NCBI GenBank assembly: GCA_031285945.1
Contig: JAITVF010000168.1
Coordinates: forward strand, 1-8,657
Direction: 5' to 3'
Length of the DNA: 8,657 nt
Source: Oscillospiraceae bacterium
Lineage (GTDB): Bacteria; Bacillota; Clostridia; Oscillospirales; Ruminococcaceae
The notes beneath the pieces are model-generated. The model did no database searches. It was not told where the DNA came from and saw nothing but the letters and a program-made list of their open reading frames with translations. Below, piece by piece: positions 1 through 6,370 of this stretch. Position 1 is the stretch's first letter, and each line of letters opens with the position of its first letter. The translations under genes were made by a program, and so were the position numbers.

Positions 1-524
1 ATGGAGTTGCGGTAGAGCCTTTCTTTTAAGGCGGGGCCAAAAAGCGTTACCTGCCCCGGGGGCATTTTACCGCTTTGCCCCAAGGCAAGATCCAGATTGC
101 GAAAAAGGTCTCCGGGCGATTCGGCGTATTGCGGATAGAGCACCACGCCCGTATCGGCAGAGAGGACGCAGTCGATATCGCCGATGGGCCAGGGCTCCTC
201 AAAACGGTCAGCTATCCTTTGGGCGACGGCCGTGGCCTCGACGGGGCCCGCGCCCCTTAAGACCAGTATGAAGGCTACTCCGCCGCCGGCGCGAAAGACC
301 AGTGCGCCGGGGATCTCGGCAAGCCACGCCACAACCTCCGAGAGCAGCGCCTCGCCCCGCTTATAGCCAAAGGTTTCGTTAAAGCTCGAAAAATTGCGCA
401 GGTATACCTTTAAGGCGGCGCCCGCCTCATCAGGCTCCGCAAAGACGGCTCGCAGGAGCTCTTCGCAGGCGTCGCGGCCGGCGCAGGCAAAAGCGCCCTT
501 TAAATCCTCCCCGCCCGGTGTCAT
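1..524 (-). CDS. Degenerate GGDEF-domain protein, 3' part missing at left edge
   Basis: Leftward open frame with no stop before the window edge; 174 complete codons are visible. The start is ATG at 524-522, with GGAGGT (536-531) 6 bases upstream. Residues about 38-150 follow the GGDEF (diguanylate cyclase) fold: a strand and helix ending FNETFGYKRGE (48-58) correspond to the usual FK-IND--GH--GD, R78-AGG-81 begins the hairpin, and GVVLYP and LDLALGQSGK match the late G-A-YP and AD-AL--AK blocks. The signature GG(D/E)EF reads G-G-G-V-A (80-84), the acidic DxD strand reads Y-L-R (41-43), and the upstream RxxD inhibitory site is absent, so c-di-GMP synthesis is very unlikely; N49 of the substrate site is kept. 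Degenerate GGDEF domains often sit before EAL phosphodiesterase domains or act as sensors, and the segment at the edge resembles a GGDEF-EAL linker. The EAL domain is inference. No membrane segment is seen. Confidence 0.8.
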   Translation of the reverse strand, partial: MTPGGEDLKGAFACAGRDACEELLRAVFAEPDEAGAALKVYLRNFSSFNETFGYKRGEALLSEVVAWLAEIPGALVFRAGGGVAFILVLRGAGPVEATAVAQRIADRFEEPWPIGDIDCVLSADTGVVLYPQYAESPGDLFRNLDLALGQSGKMPPGQVTLFGPALKERLYRNS

Positions 525-599
525 TCCCTCACCTCCGGAGTTATATGGCTTAAACTGTTTTTTCGGCAAAATATTCCGCCCAAATCCGGCGTTTCTCTT

Positions 600-628
600 A
601 TTATAGTGCGAGGCTGCTCATTTTGCAA
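600..628 (-). promoter_or_regulatory. Sigma-A-type promoter for the GGDEF-like gene
   Basis: Read on the minus strand, TTGCAA (628-623) and a perfect TATAAT (605-600) are separated by exactly 17 bases. The predicted transcription start near 593 gives a leader of about 70 bases before the ATG at 524. I see no recognisable riboswitch in that leader. Confidence 0.7.
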
Positions 629-690
629 GGACGCGGGAGGCCATTAACGCAAAAAATTACCTGCGCGGACTTTTATTTTTTCGGGAAAGA

Positions 691-745
691 TGATATAGTA
701 TCCTAAGAGTAAATGCTTGTATTGTTTATTTTTACAGGTTATACC
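691..745 (+). promoter_or_regulatory. Candidate promoters for the Nudix gene
   Basis: Two candidates occur upstream of the Nudix gene. One is an extended -10, TG-A-TATAGT (691-699), with only a weak T-rich -35. The other is TTGTAT (717-722), 17 bases, then TATACC (740-745). Neither is near-perfect, and which is used cannot be decided from sequence. The 272-base gap 525-796 holds only these divergent promoter regions and two ribosome binding sites. Confidence 0.35.
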
Positions 746-796
746 GTTCGACTTTTCTTAAGGGGCGGTATCATAATCCCGGGGGGAGTTGTCCCG

Positions 797-1273
797 ATGA
801 CTAAGGAAAAGTCCTGCGGCGCGCTGGTCTATTATAAGGCCGGCAGCCAGATACAGATATTGATTTTGCGCCACCGCCTGGGTGGCCACTGGTCTTTTCC
901 CAAGGGGCATGTGGAGGATGGGGAGACCGAGGCCCAGACAGCCCTGCGAGAGGTAAGGGAGGAAACCGGCTTAAGCATATCCCTTCTCGAGGGCTTTCGC
1001 GAGCAGGTAAGCTACAGCCCCCGCCCCGGTGTAAGCAAGGACGTGGTTTACTTCCTGGGCCGGGCCGATACCTCGGGCACCGTGCGCCAGGAGGAAGAAA
1101 TAAGCGAGATCCGCTGGGTAAACCTCAGGGGTATAAGCGGATACCTTACCTTTGACAACGACCGGCTGCTCGTTAGAAACGCGAGGCGCTTTATGCGCAG
1201 CCGGGGAATTCTCAGGGCTCCGGGCCCGCGCAAAAAGGGCGGCAATAACAGGAAGGATGCTACCGCCCCGTAA
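797..1273 (+). CDS. Nudix hydrolase, bis(5'-nucleosyl)-tetraphosphatase-like
   Basis: Nudix proteins hydrolyse nucleoside diphosphates linked to another moiety. The Nudix box is complete at residues 37-59: G37, E43, then R51-E52-V-R-E55-E56-T-G58-L59, matching Gx5Ex7REUxEExGU with all metal-binding glutamates. The sequence before it, HWSFPKGH (31-38), is typical of the asymmetric Ap4A hydrolase branch, which clears dinucleoside polyphosphates; substrate choice is inferred. The product is 158 residues, a usual length, with a basic tail from about residue 128 that is probably disordered. I chose ATG 797 because GGGGAG lies just upstream and the Nudix fold starts at once. The same frame opens at ATG 713, but those 28 extra residues are poor in family similarity and would cover the promoter region. 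It converges on the small leftward gene and shares a terminator hairpin with it. Confidence 0.85.
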   Translation: MTKEKSCGALVYYKAGSQIQILILRHRLGGHWSFPKGHVEDGETEAQTALREVREETGLSISLLEGFREQVSYSPRPGVSKDVVYFLGRADTSGTVRQEEEISEIRWVNLRGISGYLTFDNDRLLVRNARRFMRSRGILRAPGPRKKGGNNRKDATAP

Positions 1274-1330
1274 TCGCAAAAAATACCGCCTTTTTACCCG
1301 AGGAAAAAAGACGGTATTTTTTGCGGGGCG
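1264..1330. terminator. Long bidirectional terminator hairpin between convergent genes
   Basis: The arms CGCAAAAAATACCG (1275-1288) and CGGTATTTTTTGCG (1312-1325) are perfect 14-base inverted repeats. After one mismatch the stem continues (1290-1295 with 1305-1310) to a small loop around 1297-1303. Runs of six A on one side and six T on the other give a U-tract in either direction, as expected between convergent genes. A further outer arm, CGCCCCG (1264-1270), matches CGGGGCG (1324-1330) and leaves the Nudix stop codon in a 6-base bulge. Confidence 0.75.
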
Positions 1331-1334
1331 TAAG

Positions 1335-1520
1335 CTACTTCATCATATAGCTTACGTTGTCGATAAAGTCGCCCATCTGGCGCAGAGCCTTGCCTGTGTT
1401 GCGGCGCAGCAGCTTTGTCTTTGTGCGAACAGCCTTGTTGTTCGACATCATATATGCGGTCGCGCCCGCGGCTAGCCCAAGGCAGGCTGTCGTAACGGCG
1501 GCGGATGTCTTTCTGGTCAT
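1335..1520 (-). CDS. Small single-pass membrane protein, 61 residues, unknown function
   Basis: Leftward gene with ATG at 1520-1518 and GGGAGG (1536-1531) 10 bases upstream; stop TAG at 1337-1335. A longer in-frame reading starts near 1640 but has no supported ribosome binding site and covers the intergenic region. Residues about 7-26 form a Gly/Ala/Thr-rich hydrophobic segment, followed by a strongly basic stretch (30-45, with K and R at nearly every third position) and a mixed amphipathic C-terminus ending in Y-M-M-K. The architecture recalls YtxH-like small envelope proteins of Firmicutes, but the similarity is of pattern only. The basic side after the hydrophobic segment suggests the C-terminus stays inside. 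The gene is divergent from hflX and convergent with the Nudix gene, so it forms its own transcription unit. I do not assign a function. Confidence 0.75.
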   Translation of the reverse strand: MTRKTSAAVTTACLGLAAGATAYMMSNNKAVRTKTKLLRRNTGKALRQMGDFIDNVSYMMK

Positions 1521-1558
1521 AATATAACTACCTCCCTTAAAAATGATTTGGCCTGAAT

Positions 1559-1585
1559 AGTATATCCGCATGGCGTGTTTGATAA
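1559..1585 (-). promoter_or_regulatory. Weak candidate promoter for the 61-residue protein
   Basis: On the minus strand TATACT (1564-1559) lies about 39 bases before the start codon. The best upstream hexamer is TTATCA (1585-1580), with a short 15-base spacer. A non-housekeeping sigma factor could also be used. The rest of the 146-base gap to hflX shows no clear element apart from the hflX ribosome binding site. Confidence 0.3.
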
Positions 1586-1666
1586 CCGGTAAAGACCCTT
1601 TGCCAATTTCTGTTTTCAAGTGCAATATAGTTGAATACACAGTTTAATATAAGGAGTGCTGCTTGA

Positions 1667-2947
1667 TTGCACGATACCGATTCTCCCGCCCTTACACGGG
1701 CGGTACTTTGCGCGGTCGACCTGGGGCTTTGGGACGCGGAGGCCTCGCTGCGCGAGCTTGCCGAGCTCGCGAAAAGCGCTGATATGGAGCCGCTGGCCGA
1801 GCTAATACAAAAAAGGGATTCTTTGGATAACGCTACTGCCATGGGCGGCGGTAAATTAATGGAGCTCGAGCTCTACATCCACAACACCGGCGCCGAGGCG
1901 GTAATCTTTGACCATGAGCTCAGCGGGGTGCAAATTCGAAATATGGAAAAAGCCTGCGGCGTTCCCGTTATAGACCGCACTATGCTTATACTTGAAATAT
2001 TCGCGAGAAGAGCCGCCACCCACGAGGGTAAGCTTCAGGTTGAGCTTGCCCGCCAGCGCTACCTTTTGCCCAGGCTTTCGGGCATGGGAGCCGAGCTTTC
2101 GCGGCTCGGCGGCGGCGGAGGAGGGGCGGGCGCGGGGGCCAGGCGGGGAAAGGGCGAATCAAAGCTCGAGCTTGACCGCCGCCATATAAGAAGAAGAATT
2201 ACCGCCCTTGAGGCCCAGCTTAAAGCCCTTACCAAAAGGCGGGAGCAGATACGCGAGCGCAGGGAAAAGGACGGCGTCACCTCCGTGGCGGTGGTGGGCT
2301 ACACCAACGTGGGCAAATCGTCTCTTCTCAACGCTCTGACAGGAGCGGGGGTTCTTGTTGAGGATAAGCTCTTCGCCACTCTTGACCCGTCGGCCAGGGC
2401 CCTTAAGCTCCCCGACGGGCGCACGGTTCTTTTGATCGACACGGTGGGGCTTGTGCGGCGGCTCCCGCACCACCTTGTGGAGGCCTTTCGCTCTACTTTG
2501 GATGAAGCCGCTCGAGCCGATCTTATATTAAACGTCTGCGATATCTCGAGTGCCGACGCGCCCGAGCAGGCCGATATAACGCAGGAGCTTCTAAAGGAGC
2601 TGGGGGCGCAAAGAGTTCCTGTTATAAACGTGCTCAACAAGGCCGACCTTTTGACCTCACCGCCAGAGGCAATGGGGGAGCGCACCGCCGTTATCTCGGC
2701 TAAATCGGGGCAGGGGCTCCTGGAGCTTCTTGAAAAAATCGCAAGGCTTTTACCCGCAAAAAGCAGGCGGCTCAGGCTGTTAATCCCTTACGGACAGGCA
2801 GGCCTTGCCGCCGAGATACGCGAAAGCGGAAAAATCTACGAGGAGCGCTTTGAGCCGGCGGGCGTCTTGCTGGACGCGCTGGTGGACGAAAAGCTCATTA
2901 GCCGGGTAAGCCCTTTAATCACGACAGATTATGACCGGGGAGTATAA
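1667..2947 (+). CDS. hflX: HflX, ribosome-associated GTPase
   Basis: HflX binds the 50S subunit and, in known systems, splits stalled or idle 70S ribosomes under heat or antibiotic stress. The 426-residue product has the usual order: N-terminal HflX domain (about 10-145), a glycine-rich linker, a coiled-coil helical pair (about 165-203), the G domain (205-360) and a C-terminal domain. G motifs are complete: GYTNVGKS (211-218), the switch FATLDP (236-241), DTVG (258-261), NKAD (324-327) and SAK (344-346). The start is TTG at 1667 with AAGGAG (1651-1656) 10 bases upstream; no ATG or GTG fits better. The linker is odd: where relatives have GGGIGTRGPGE, this protein has a longer Gly/Ala run (148-157) and RRGKGE. 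It is followed after 6 bases by the acidic hypothetical gene, so both are probably co-transcribed. Confidence 0.95.
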   Translation: MHDTDSPALTRAVLCAVDLGLWDAEASLRELAELAKSADMEPLAELIQKRDSLDNATAMGGGKLMELELYIHNTGAEAVIFDHELSGVQIRNMEKACGVPVIDRTMLILEIFARRAATHEGKLQVELARQRYLLPRLSGMGAELSRLGGGGGGAGAGARRGKGESKLELDRRHIRRRITALEAQLKALTKRREQIRERREKDGVTSVAVVGYTNVGKSSLLNALTGAGVLVEDKLFATLDPSARALKLPDGRTVLLIDTVGLVRRLPHHLVEAFRSTLDEAARADLILNVCDISSADAPEQADITQELLKELGAQRVPVINVLNKADLLTSPPEAMGERTAVISAKSGQGLLELLEKIARLLPAKSRRLRLLIPYGQAGLAAEIRESGKIYEERFEPAGVLLDALVDEKLISRVSPLITTDYDRGV

Positions 2948-2953
2948 CAGCTT

Positions 2954-3508
2954 ATGGAATTCGAAGCCCTTGAAATTCTCGACAACGCCATCGCCCGCCG
3001 TCAGGCGCTGACACTTCAGCGCCCCGAGCTTCCCGAGCCGGAGCTTTTGTGCATCCCAATAAAGCGCTCGGAGGAGCTTTTGCTGGTTCACGTCTTTTAC
3101 GAGTTTCGCCCCGACGGCTACCGGATAGTGCGGCTTGAGGATATCGGCGAAATCCTCCGCGACGAGGTCGAGGAGTTTTTTGAGCGAATCATAGCGGCTG
3201 AGGGAGTGTATACGAGCCTTAAGGCGCCGCCCGAAACCGACCTTTCAAGCTGGAGCCGGGCCCTTTCTTCCATTAAAGGCAGATATGAATGCTGCATACT
3301 GGAATGCGAGGACGAGGAGGACGATTTCCTGGTGGGCCGCCTTATGGAGCTTTCCGACTGGGATTTTACCTTTTGGTACTTCGACGCCACCGGAAGATGG
3401 GACGACGAGCTCTACACAATTGACTACGACGACCTGACCGCCGCCAGCTTCGACGATAACTACACCAACACCATCATTAAGTATATTCCAAAGCCGTATA
3501 GCTTCTAG
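2954..3508 (+). CDS. Acidic hypothetical protein downstream of hflX
   Basis: I do not recognise this 184-residue protein. ATG at 2954 lies 6 bases after the hflX stop, and GGGGAG (2937-2942) inside the end of hflX is its ribosome binding site. By my count it has 42 acidic against 18 basic residues, giving a strong negative charge. There is no signal peptide or membrane segment, so it is probably cytosolic. It appears to have two similar beta-rich parts, each with a turn followed by an aspartate-hydrophobic strand: residues 31-66 (DGY at 54-56, then RLEDI 60-64) and 126-165 (TGRW at 146-149, then YDDLT 158-162). This spacing is seen in small barrel-like hypothetical proteins of Firmicutes, but the comparison is from pattern alone. 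The C-terminus YIPKPYSF ends without a linker. Co-transcription with hflX suggests, but does not show, a link to ribosomes or stress. Confidence 0.8.
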   Translation: MEFEALEILDNAIARRQALTLQRPELPEPELLCIPIKRSEELLLVHVFYEFRPDGYRIVRLEDIGEILRDEVEEFFERIIAAEGVYTSLKAPPETDLSSWSRALSSIKGRYECCILECEDEEDDFLVGRLMELSDWDFTFWYFDATGRWDDELYTIDYDDLTAASFDDNYTNTIIKYIPKPYSF

Positions 3509-3548
3509 CCCGCAGCCGGCCGGTGTTCTGACCCGCGCCGGTGCCGCT

Positions 3549-3576
3549 TTGAATTTCCGCCGCCTTCTGTTATAAT
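3549..3576 (+). promoter_or_regulatory. Candidate sigma-A promoter for the M50-scpAB cluster
   Basis: TTGAAT (3549-3554) and a perfect TATAAT (3571-3576) are separated by 16 bases. The predicted start near 3583 gives a leader of about 90 bases. The -10 box lies inside the left arm of the palindrome at 3570-3598. Confidence 0.5.
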
Positions 3577-3640
3577 AAGCAAAAAGCGCTTATTATAAAT
3601 ATTTAGAGGGCCCGCCTTCGGCGATGGCCGATTATAATAA
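3570..3640. repeat. AT-rich palindromic arms in the M50 leader
   Basis: Arm A TTATAATAAGC (3570-3580) and arm B GCTTATTATAA (3588-3598) are perfect 11-base inverted repeats around a 7-base loop. Arm C TTATAATAA (3632-3640) repeats arm A and can also pair with arm B over 9 bases. Between B and C lies a GC hairpin: CGCC (3613-3616) with GGCG (3620-3623), and GGCC (3609-3612) with GGCC (3626-3629), separated by a 2-base bulge. There is no T-run after any of these, so it is not a normal terminator for the upstream gene. Confidence 0.6.
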
Positions 3641-3672
3641 CAGCGCATCTGCGGCAAGGGGAGGGCTTGCGA

Positions 3673-4344
3673 TTGTTTAAGCTTAATACCGAGCTTCTTT
3701 TTACGTGGCTGAGCCGCTTTATCGTAATGCTTGCCTGTATGCCCGTTCACGAGGCGGCCCACGCCTTCGCGGCCGACCGGCTGGGCGACCCCACCCCGCG
3801 CAACAGAGGCCGTCTGACCTTGAACCCACTGGCTCATCTTGATCTTTTTGGCGGCATTTTGCTTATAACGGCAGGCTTTGGATGGGCTAAGCCGGTGCCT
3901 GTAACCCCTGGGAATTTTAAGAACCCCAAAATGGGAATGGCCGTTACGGCGGCGGCCGGGCCGTTATCCAACATAATCATGGCCGCGCTGCTGATGACGG
4001 CCTTCAAGGCGATGGGCTATTCGGCTCAGGCCGGCACGGTTCCCGGCTGGTTTGGGCCTGTAGCCAGGGCGTTTTTTCTTATGATGAGCGTAAATCTTTA
4101 CCTCGCGGTCTTTAACCTTTTGCCGGTTCCACCGCTCGACGGCTCCAGGATATTCGGGGCGTTTTTACCCGACCGCGTTTATTTCGGCCTGATGCGCTAT
4201 GAGCGCTACATAATGATAGCGCTCATAGCTTGCGTATATCTGGGCGCCTTCGGCGGGATTTTGGACGCGGCGGCGGAAGGGCTCTTCGTTTTCCTGGACA
4301 GGGTGGTCACTCTGCCGGCGGATCTCCTGATGGGGGGGATGTAA
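3673..4344 (+). CDS. Site-2 protease family (M50) membrane metalloprotease
   Basis: An intramembrane zinc metalloprotease of the short, YwhC-like M50 branch, which cleaves substrates within or near the membrane; the substrate is unknown. It has HEAAH at residues 26-30 in the first membrane segment (zinc histidines and catalytic glutamate) and the second zinc motif N148-LLPVPPLD156-G157. Four or more hydrophobic segments are visible (about 12-30, 58-75, 90-112, 130-152, 177-195). At 223 residues it is a normal length without PDZ or CBS domains. TTG 3673 is preferred because GGAGG (3660-3664) lies 8 bases upstream; TTG 3667 is in frame but only 2 bases from it and would add two residues. The stop is 5 bases before the scpA start. 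An M50 gene ahead of scpA is a familiar arrangement in Clostridia. Confidence 0.9.
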   Translation: MFKLNTELLFTWLSRFIVMLACMPVHEAAHAFAADRLGDPTPRNRGRLTLNPLAHLDLFGGILLITAGFGWAKPVPVTPGNFKNPKMGMAVTAAAGPLSNIIMAALLMTAFKAMGYSAQAGTVPGWFGPVARAFFLMMSVNLYLAVFNLLPVPPLDGSRIFGAFLPDRVYFGLMRYERYIMIALIACVYLGAFGGILDAAAEGLFVFLDRVVTLPADLLMGGM

Positions 4345-4349
4345 TCGCT

Positions 4350-5045
4350 GTGGAAAAGCTCAGCTTCAGCGTCGCCGAAATAGAGGCCCCCCTCGATCTT
4401 ATTATGCAGCTTCTTGTAAAGCACAGGCTCGACATTCTCAATATTGATATTTCCGCGCTTCTTGAGCAGTATCTCGCCGTAATAAGGGGCTGGCGGGAGC
4501 AGAACCTTGAAATTCAGAGTGAGTTCCTGGAGATGGCGAGCAGGCTTGTTTATATGAAGACAGTCTCCCTTCTGCCCCGGCGCGAGGAGGAATCTGAGGC
4601 CCTTAAAAAGGAGCTTTCGGGCCAGCTTGTCGATTATTCCGTATGCCGGGGCGCGGCCGCGAATTTGGGCGAGCTTTACATAGGCGGCGAGATTTTTTCC
4701 CGCGAGGCCTCGGAGCTTCCCGTCGACCGCGCCTACACACTTGTTCATCCCGCCCTGATACTGGCGGAGGCCCTCTGCGACGCCATGGGCAAAAACGAAA
4801 AGCGAAGGCCCCCGCCCCGCGACGCCTTTGAGCCGATAGTGAGCCGCCCGGTCGTCTCGGTTACCGCCAGGATATTTACTGTACTGCGGGCTCTCAGGCG
4901 CGGGAAATGGATCCGCCTTAAGGATCTTTATGCGGGCGAAGGCGAAAAAAGCGGCATGATCGCAACCTTTTTGGCCATTTTAGAGCTTATAAGAGCGGGA
5001 AAGGTCGCCGTAAGGGGCGATGAGGCGGGACTTATACGGAAATGA
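4350..5045 (+). CDS. scpA: Segregation and condensation protein A (kleisin)
   Basis: ScpA is the kleisin that bridges the two heads of the SMC dimer and binds ScpB, forming the condensin that compacts and separates sister chromosomes. The N-terminal block F6 to I34 contains IEAPLDLIMQ and KHRLDILNIDIS, which matches the family's GPLDLLL--I---KLDI--I-I signature. The C-terminal winged helix is present at about 172-231, including FLAILELIRAGKVAV (207-221). At 231 residues it is slightly shorter than usual. The start GTG 4350 is 5 bases after the M50 stop, and the poly-G tract at 4332-4338 serves as ribosome binding site. The frame is open further upstream within the M50 gene, but that extension has no family similarity. 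It overlaps the upstream open frame of scpB, but not its likely start. Confidence 0.93.
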   Translation: MEKLSFSVAEIEAPLDLIMQLLVKHRLDILNIDISALLEQYLAVIRGWREQNLEIQSEFLEMASRLVYMKTVSLLPRREEESEALKKELSGQLVDYSVCRGAAANLGELYIGGEIFSREASELPVDRAYTLVHPALILAEALCDAMGKNEKRRPPPRDAFEPIVSRPVVSVTARIFTVLRALRRGKWIRLKDLYAGEGEKSGMIATFLAILELIRAGKVAVRGDEAGLIRK

Positions 5046-5055
5046 CGGTGAGCGT

Positions 5056-5628
5056 TTGAAAGAGCGAATTATGGAGCGCCGGGTAGAGGCTGTTATATTC
5101 GCCGCAGGGGAGCCTGTGGAAATAATAAAAATTGCGAAGGCGCTGGATACTGAGGAAAAAACTGTCAAAACTTCTATTGAGGCTATTCGTGAAAGATATC
5201 TTAAACAGGAAAGCCCTTTAGATCTTCTTATTCTTGAAGGCTCGGTGCAGATGTGTACCCTGCCGCAGTACGCCGGGGATATAAGGGCGGCCCTGGCTCT
5301 TCGCAGGGCTGTTCCTCTGAGCCGGGCGGCGCTTGAGGTTCTAGCGACCATAGCCTACAACCAGCCGGTCACCCGCTCCTTTGTGGATCAGGTGAGGGGG
5401 GTCGACTGTTCCTCGATAGTCCGCTCGCTGGCCGAAAAGGGCCTTATAGAAGAGGCGGGCCGCCTACAGATTCCCGGTAGGCCGATAGCCTACCGCACGA
5501 CCGCTCTTTTTCTGCGCAGCTTCGGGCTTGACGGGCTCGGGCAGCTCCCACCCCTGCCGGAGCCCGAGGCCGCTCCGGCGGAGGGCTCCCCCCTCGAGGG
5601 GCGGACCGACATTTTAGATTTCGACTGA
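5056..5628 (+). CDS. scpB: Segregation and condensation protein B
   Basis: ScpB dimers bind ScpA in the SMC condensin. The product is 190 residues with two winged-helix domains: an N-terminal block VEAVIFAAGEPV (10-21), the diagnostic LEVLATIAYNQPVTR (93-107), RGVD (114-117), and the late block GRP-AYRTT--FL--FGL (141-158). The acidic, proline-rich tail (163-190) is normal for the family. The start is uncertain: TTG 5056 has GGTGA (5047-5051) at a suitable distance, whereas ATG 5071 would give 185 residues with only a weak AAAGAG. ATG 5020 would overlap scpA by 26 bases and has no good ribosome binding site. The gene follows scpA by 10 bases, so the two are almost certainly co-transcribed. 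Confidence 0.92.
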   Translation: MKERIMERRVEAVIFAAGEPVEIIKIAKALDTEEKTVKTSIEAIRERYLKQESPLDLLILEGSVQMCTLPQYAGDIRAALALRRAVPLSRAALEVLATIAYNQPVTRSFVDQVRGVDCSSIVRSLAEKGLIEEAGRLQIPGRPIAYRTTALFLRSFGLDGLGQLPPLPEPEAAPAEGSPLEGRTDILDFD

Positions 5629-5665
5629 GGCCGCATAAAATTAATTGCACAAGGGAGGTTATGCC

Positions 5666-6370
5666 GTGGCGCCGGTGCTTGCTGTAATCGGCCGGCTCCT
5701 TTTGGGGATTCTGGGGCTTATCCTGCTTTTGGCGCTGCTCATGTGCTTTTCGCTGCGGCTGCGTGTATCCTTAATTTCGGGGGAGCTGTCGGTCAGCGCG
5801 CATTATCTTTTTTTGCGGTACCGTATACTTCCCCCAAAAGAAAAGCCCTTAAAGAAAGCCCGCAAGAAAAAGGACAAGCCCAAAAAAGAAGAGCCGCCGC
5901 CGGAAGAAAAAAAGCCAAAAAATAAAGAGCGGCAATCGCTCAAGGGCCTTTGGGAGCAATATCTTCCGCTGCTGCGAACAGCCGGTAAAACCGTGCGCAG
6001 GCTATGCAGGCGCATAGTAATCTATAACGTGAAGGCCGGGGTGGACGTGGGCGGAGAGGACGCTCACGCGGCTGCAATTCGCTACGCGAAGGCCGCGTCA
6101 CTGGCGGCAGTTTTGCGGGAGCTTTTGGGAGAAATATTTACTCTCAGGATAAAATATCTTAGAATATCCCCTGAGTTTTTACACGACGGCGTTTCGGCCA
6201 ACCTTTCCGCCAGGATACGGTTCCGGCCCATATTCGCCCTTGTTGCGGCGGTTCATCTGTTCTTCGCCTTTTTGAAGAGCCGGATCAATAATAAAAGTAC
6301 TGGCAAAAGCAAAACCCAACACAAAGACAAAGGTGGTCGGCAATATGAGTCAGCAGCATCCAATCGGTGA
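5666..6370 (+). CDS. DUF2953 (YtfI-like) membrane protein
   Basis: Function unknown; the family commonly precedes gerW/ytfJ in spore-formers, as ytfI precedes ytfJ in Bacillus subtilis. The 234-residue product has a long hydrophobic segment (about 4-28), a strand-rich part, a very lysine/proline-rich linker (58-90), a globular part with the family-type VKAGVDVGGEDAHAAAIRYA (122-141) and ISPEF (167-171), and a second hydrophobic segment (about 186-204) before a basic, hydrophilic tail. GTG 5666 is chosen because AAGGGAGG (5651-5658) sits 7 bases upstream; the frame is open from TTG 5645, but that start would lie upstream of this site. The last 26 bases overlap the gerW start, indicating translational coupling. 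The gene begins 37 bases after scpB with no terminator between. Confidence 0.8.
   Translation: MAPVLAVIGRLLLGILGLILLLALLMCFSLRLRVSLISGELSVSAHYLFLRYRILPPKEKPLKKARKKKDKPKKEEPPPEEKKPKNKERQSLKGLWEQYLPLLRTAGKTVRRLCRRIVIYNVKAGVDVGGEDAHAAAIRYAKAASLAAVLRELLGEIFTLRIKYLRISPEFLHDGVSANLSARIRFRPIFALVAAVHLFFAFLKSRINNKSTGKSKTQHKDKGGRQYESAASNR

Noticed and set aside
75..606. Rightward open frames over the left end of the window
   Set aside because: They lack ribosome binding sites and family similarity, and they lie opposite the leftward GGDEF-like gene, whose translation shows clear domain motifs.
3509..3545. GC-rich sequence after the acidic hypothetical gene as a terminator
   Set aside because: GCCGGTG occurs as a direct repeat, not an inverted one, and no T-run follows, so I do not call a terminator here.
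4206..4748. A 180-residue leftward open frame opposite the M50 gene and scpA
   Set aside because: It is the complement of two well-supported genes, has no ribosome binding site of note and shows no recognisable domain; high GC content makes such shadows common.
5840..5935. Lysine-rich stretch in the DUF2953 protein as a frameshift or low-complexity artefact
   Set aside because: The frame continues into conserved family-type sequence on both sides, and charged linkers are expected in this protein type.
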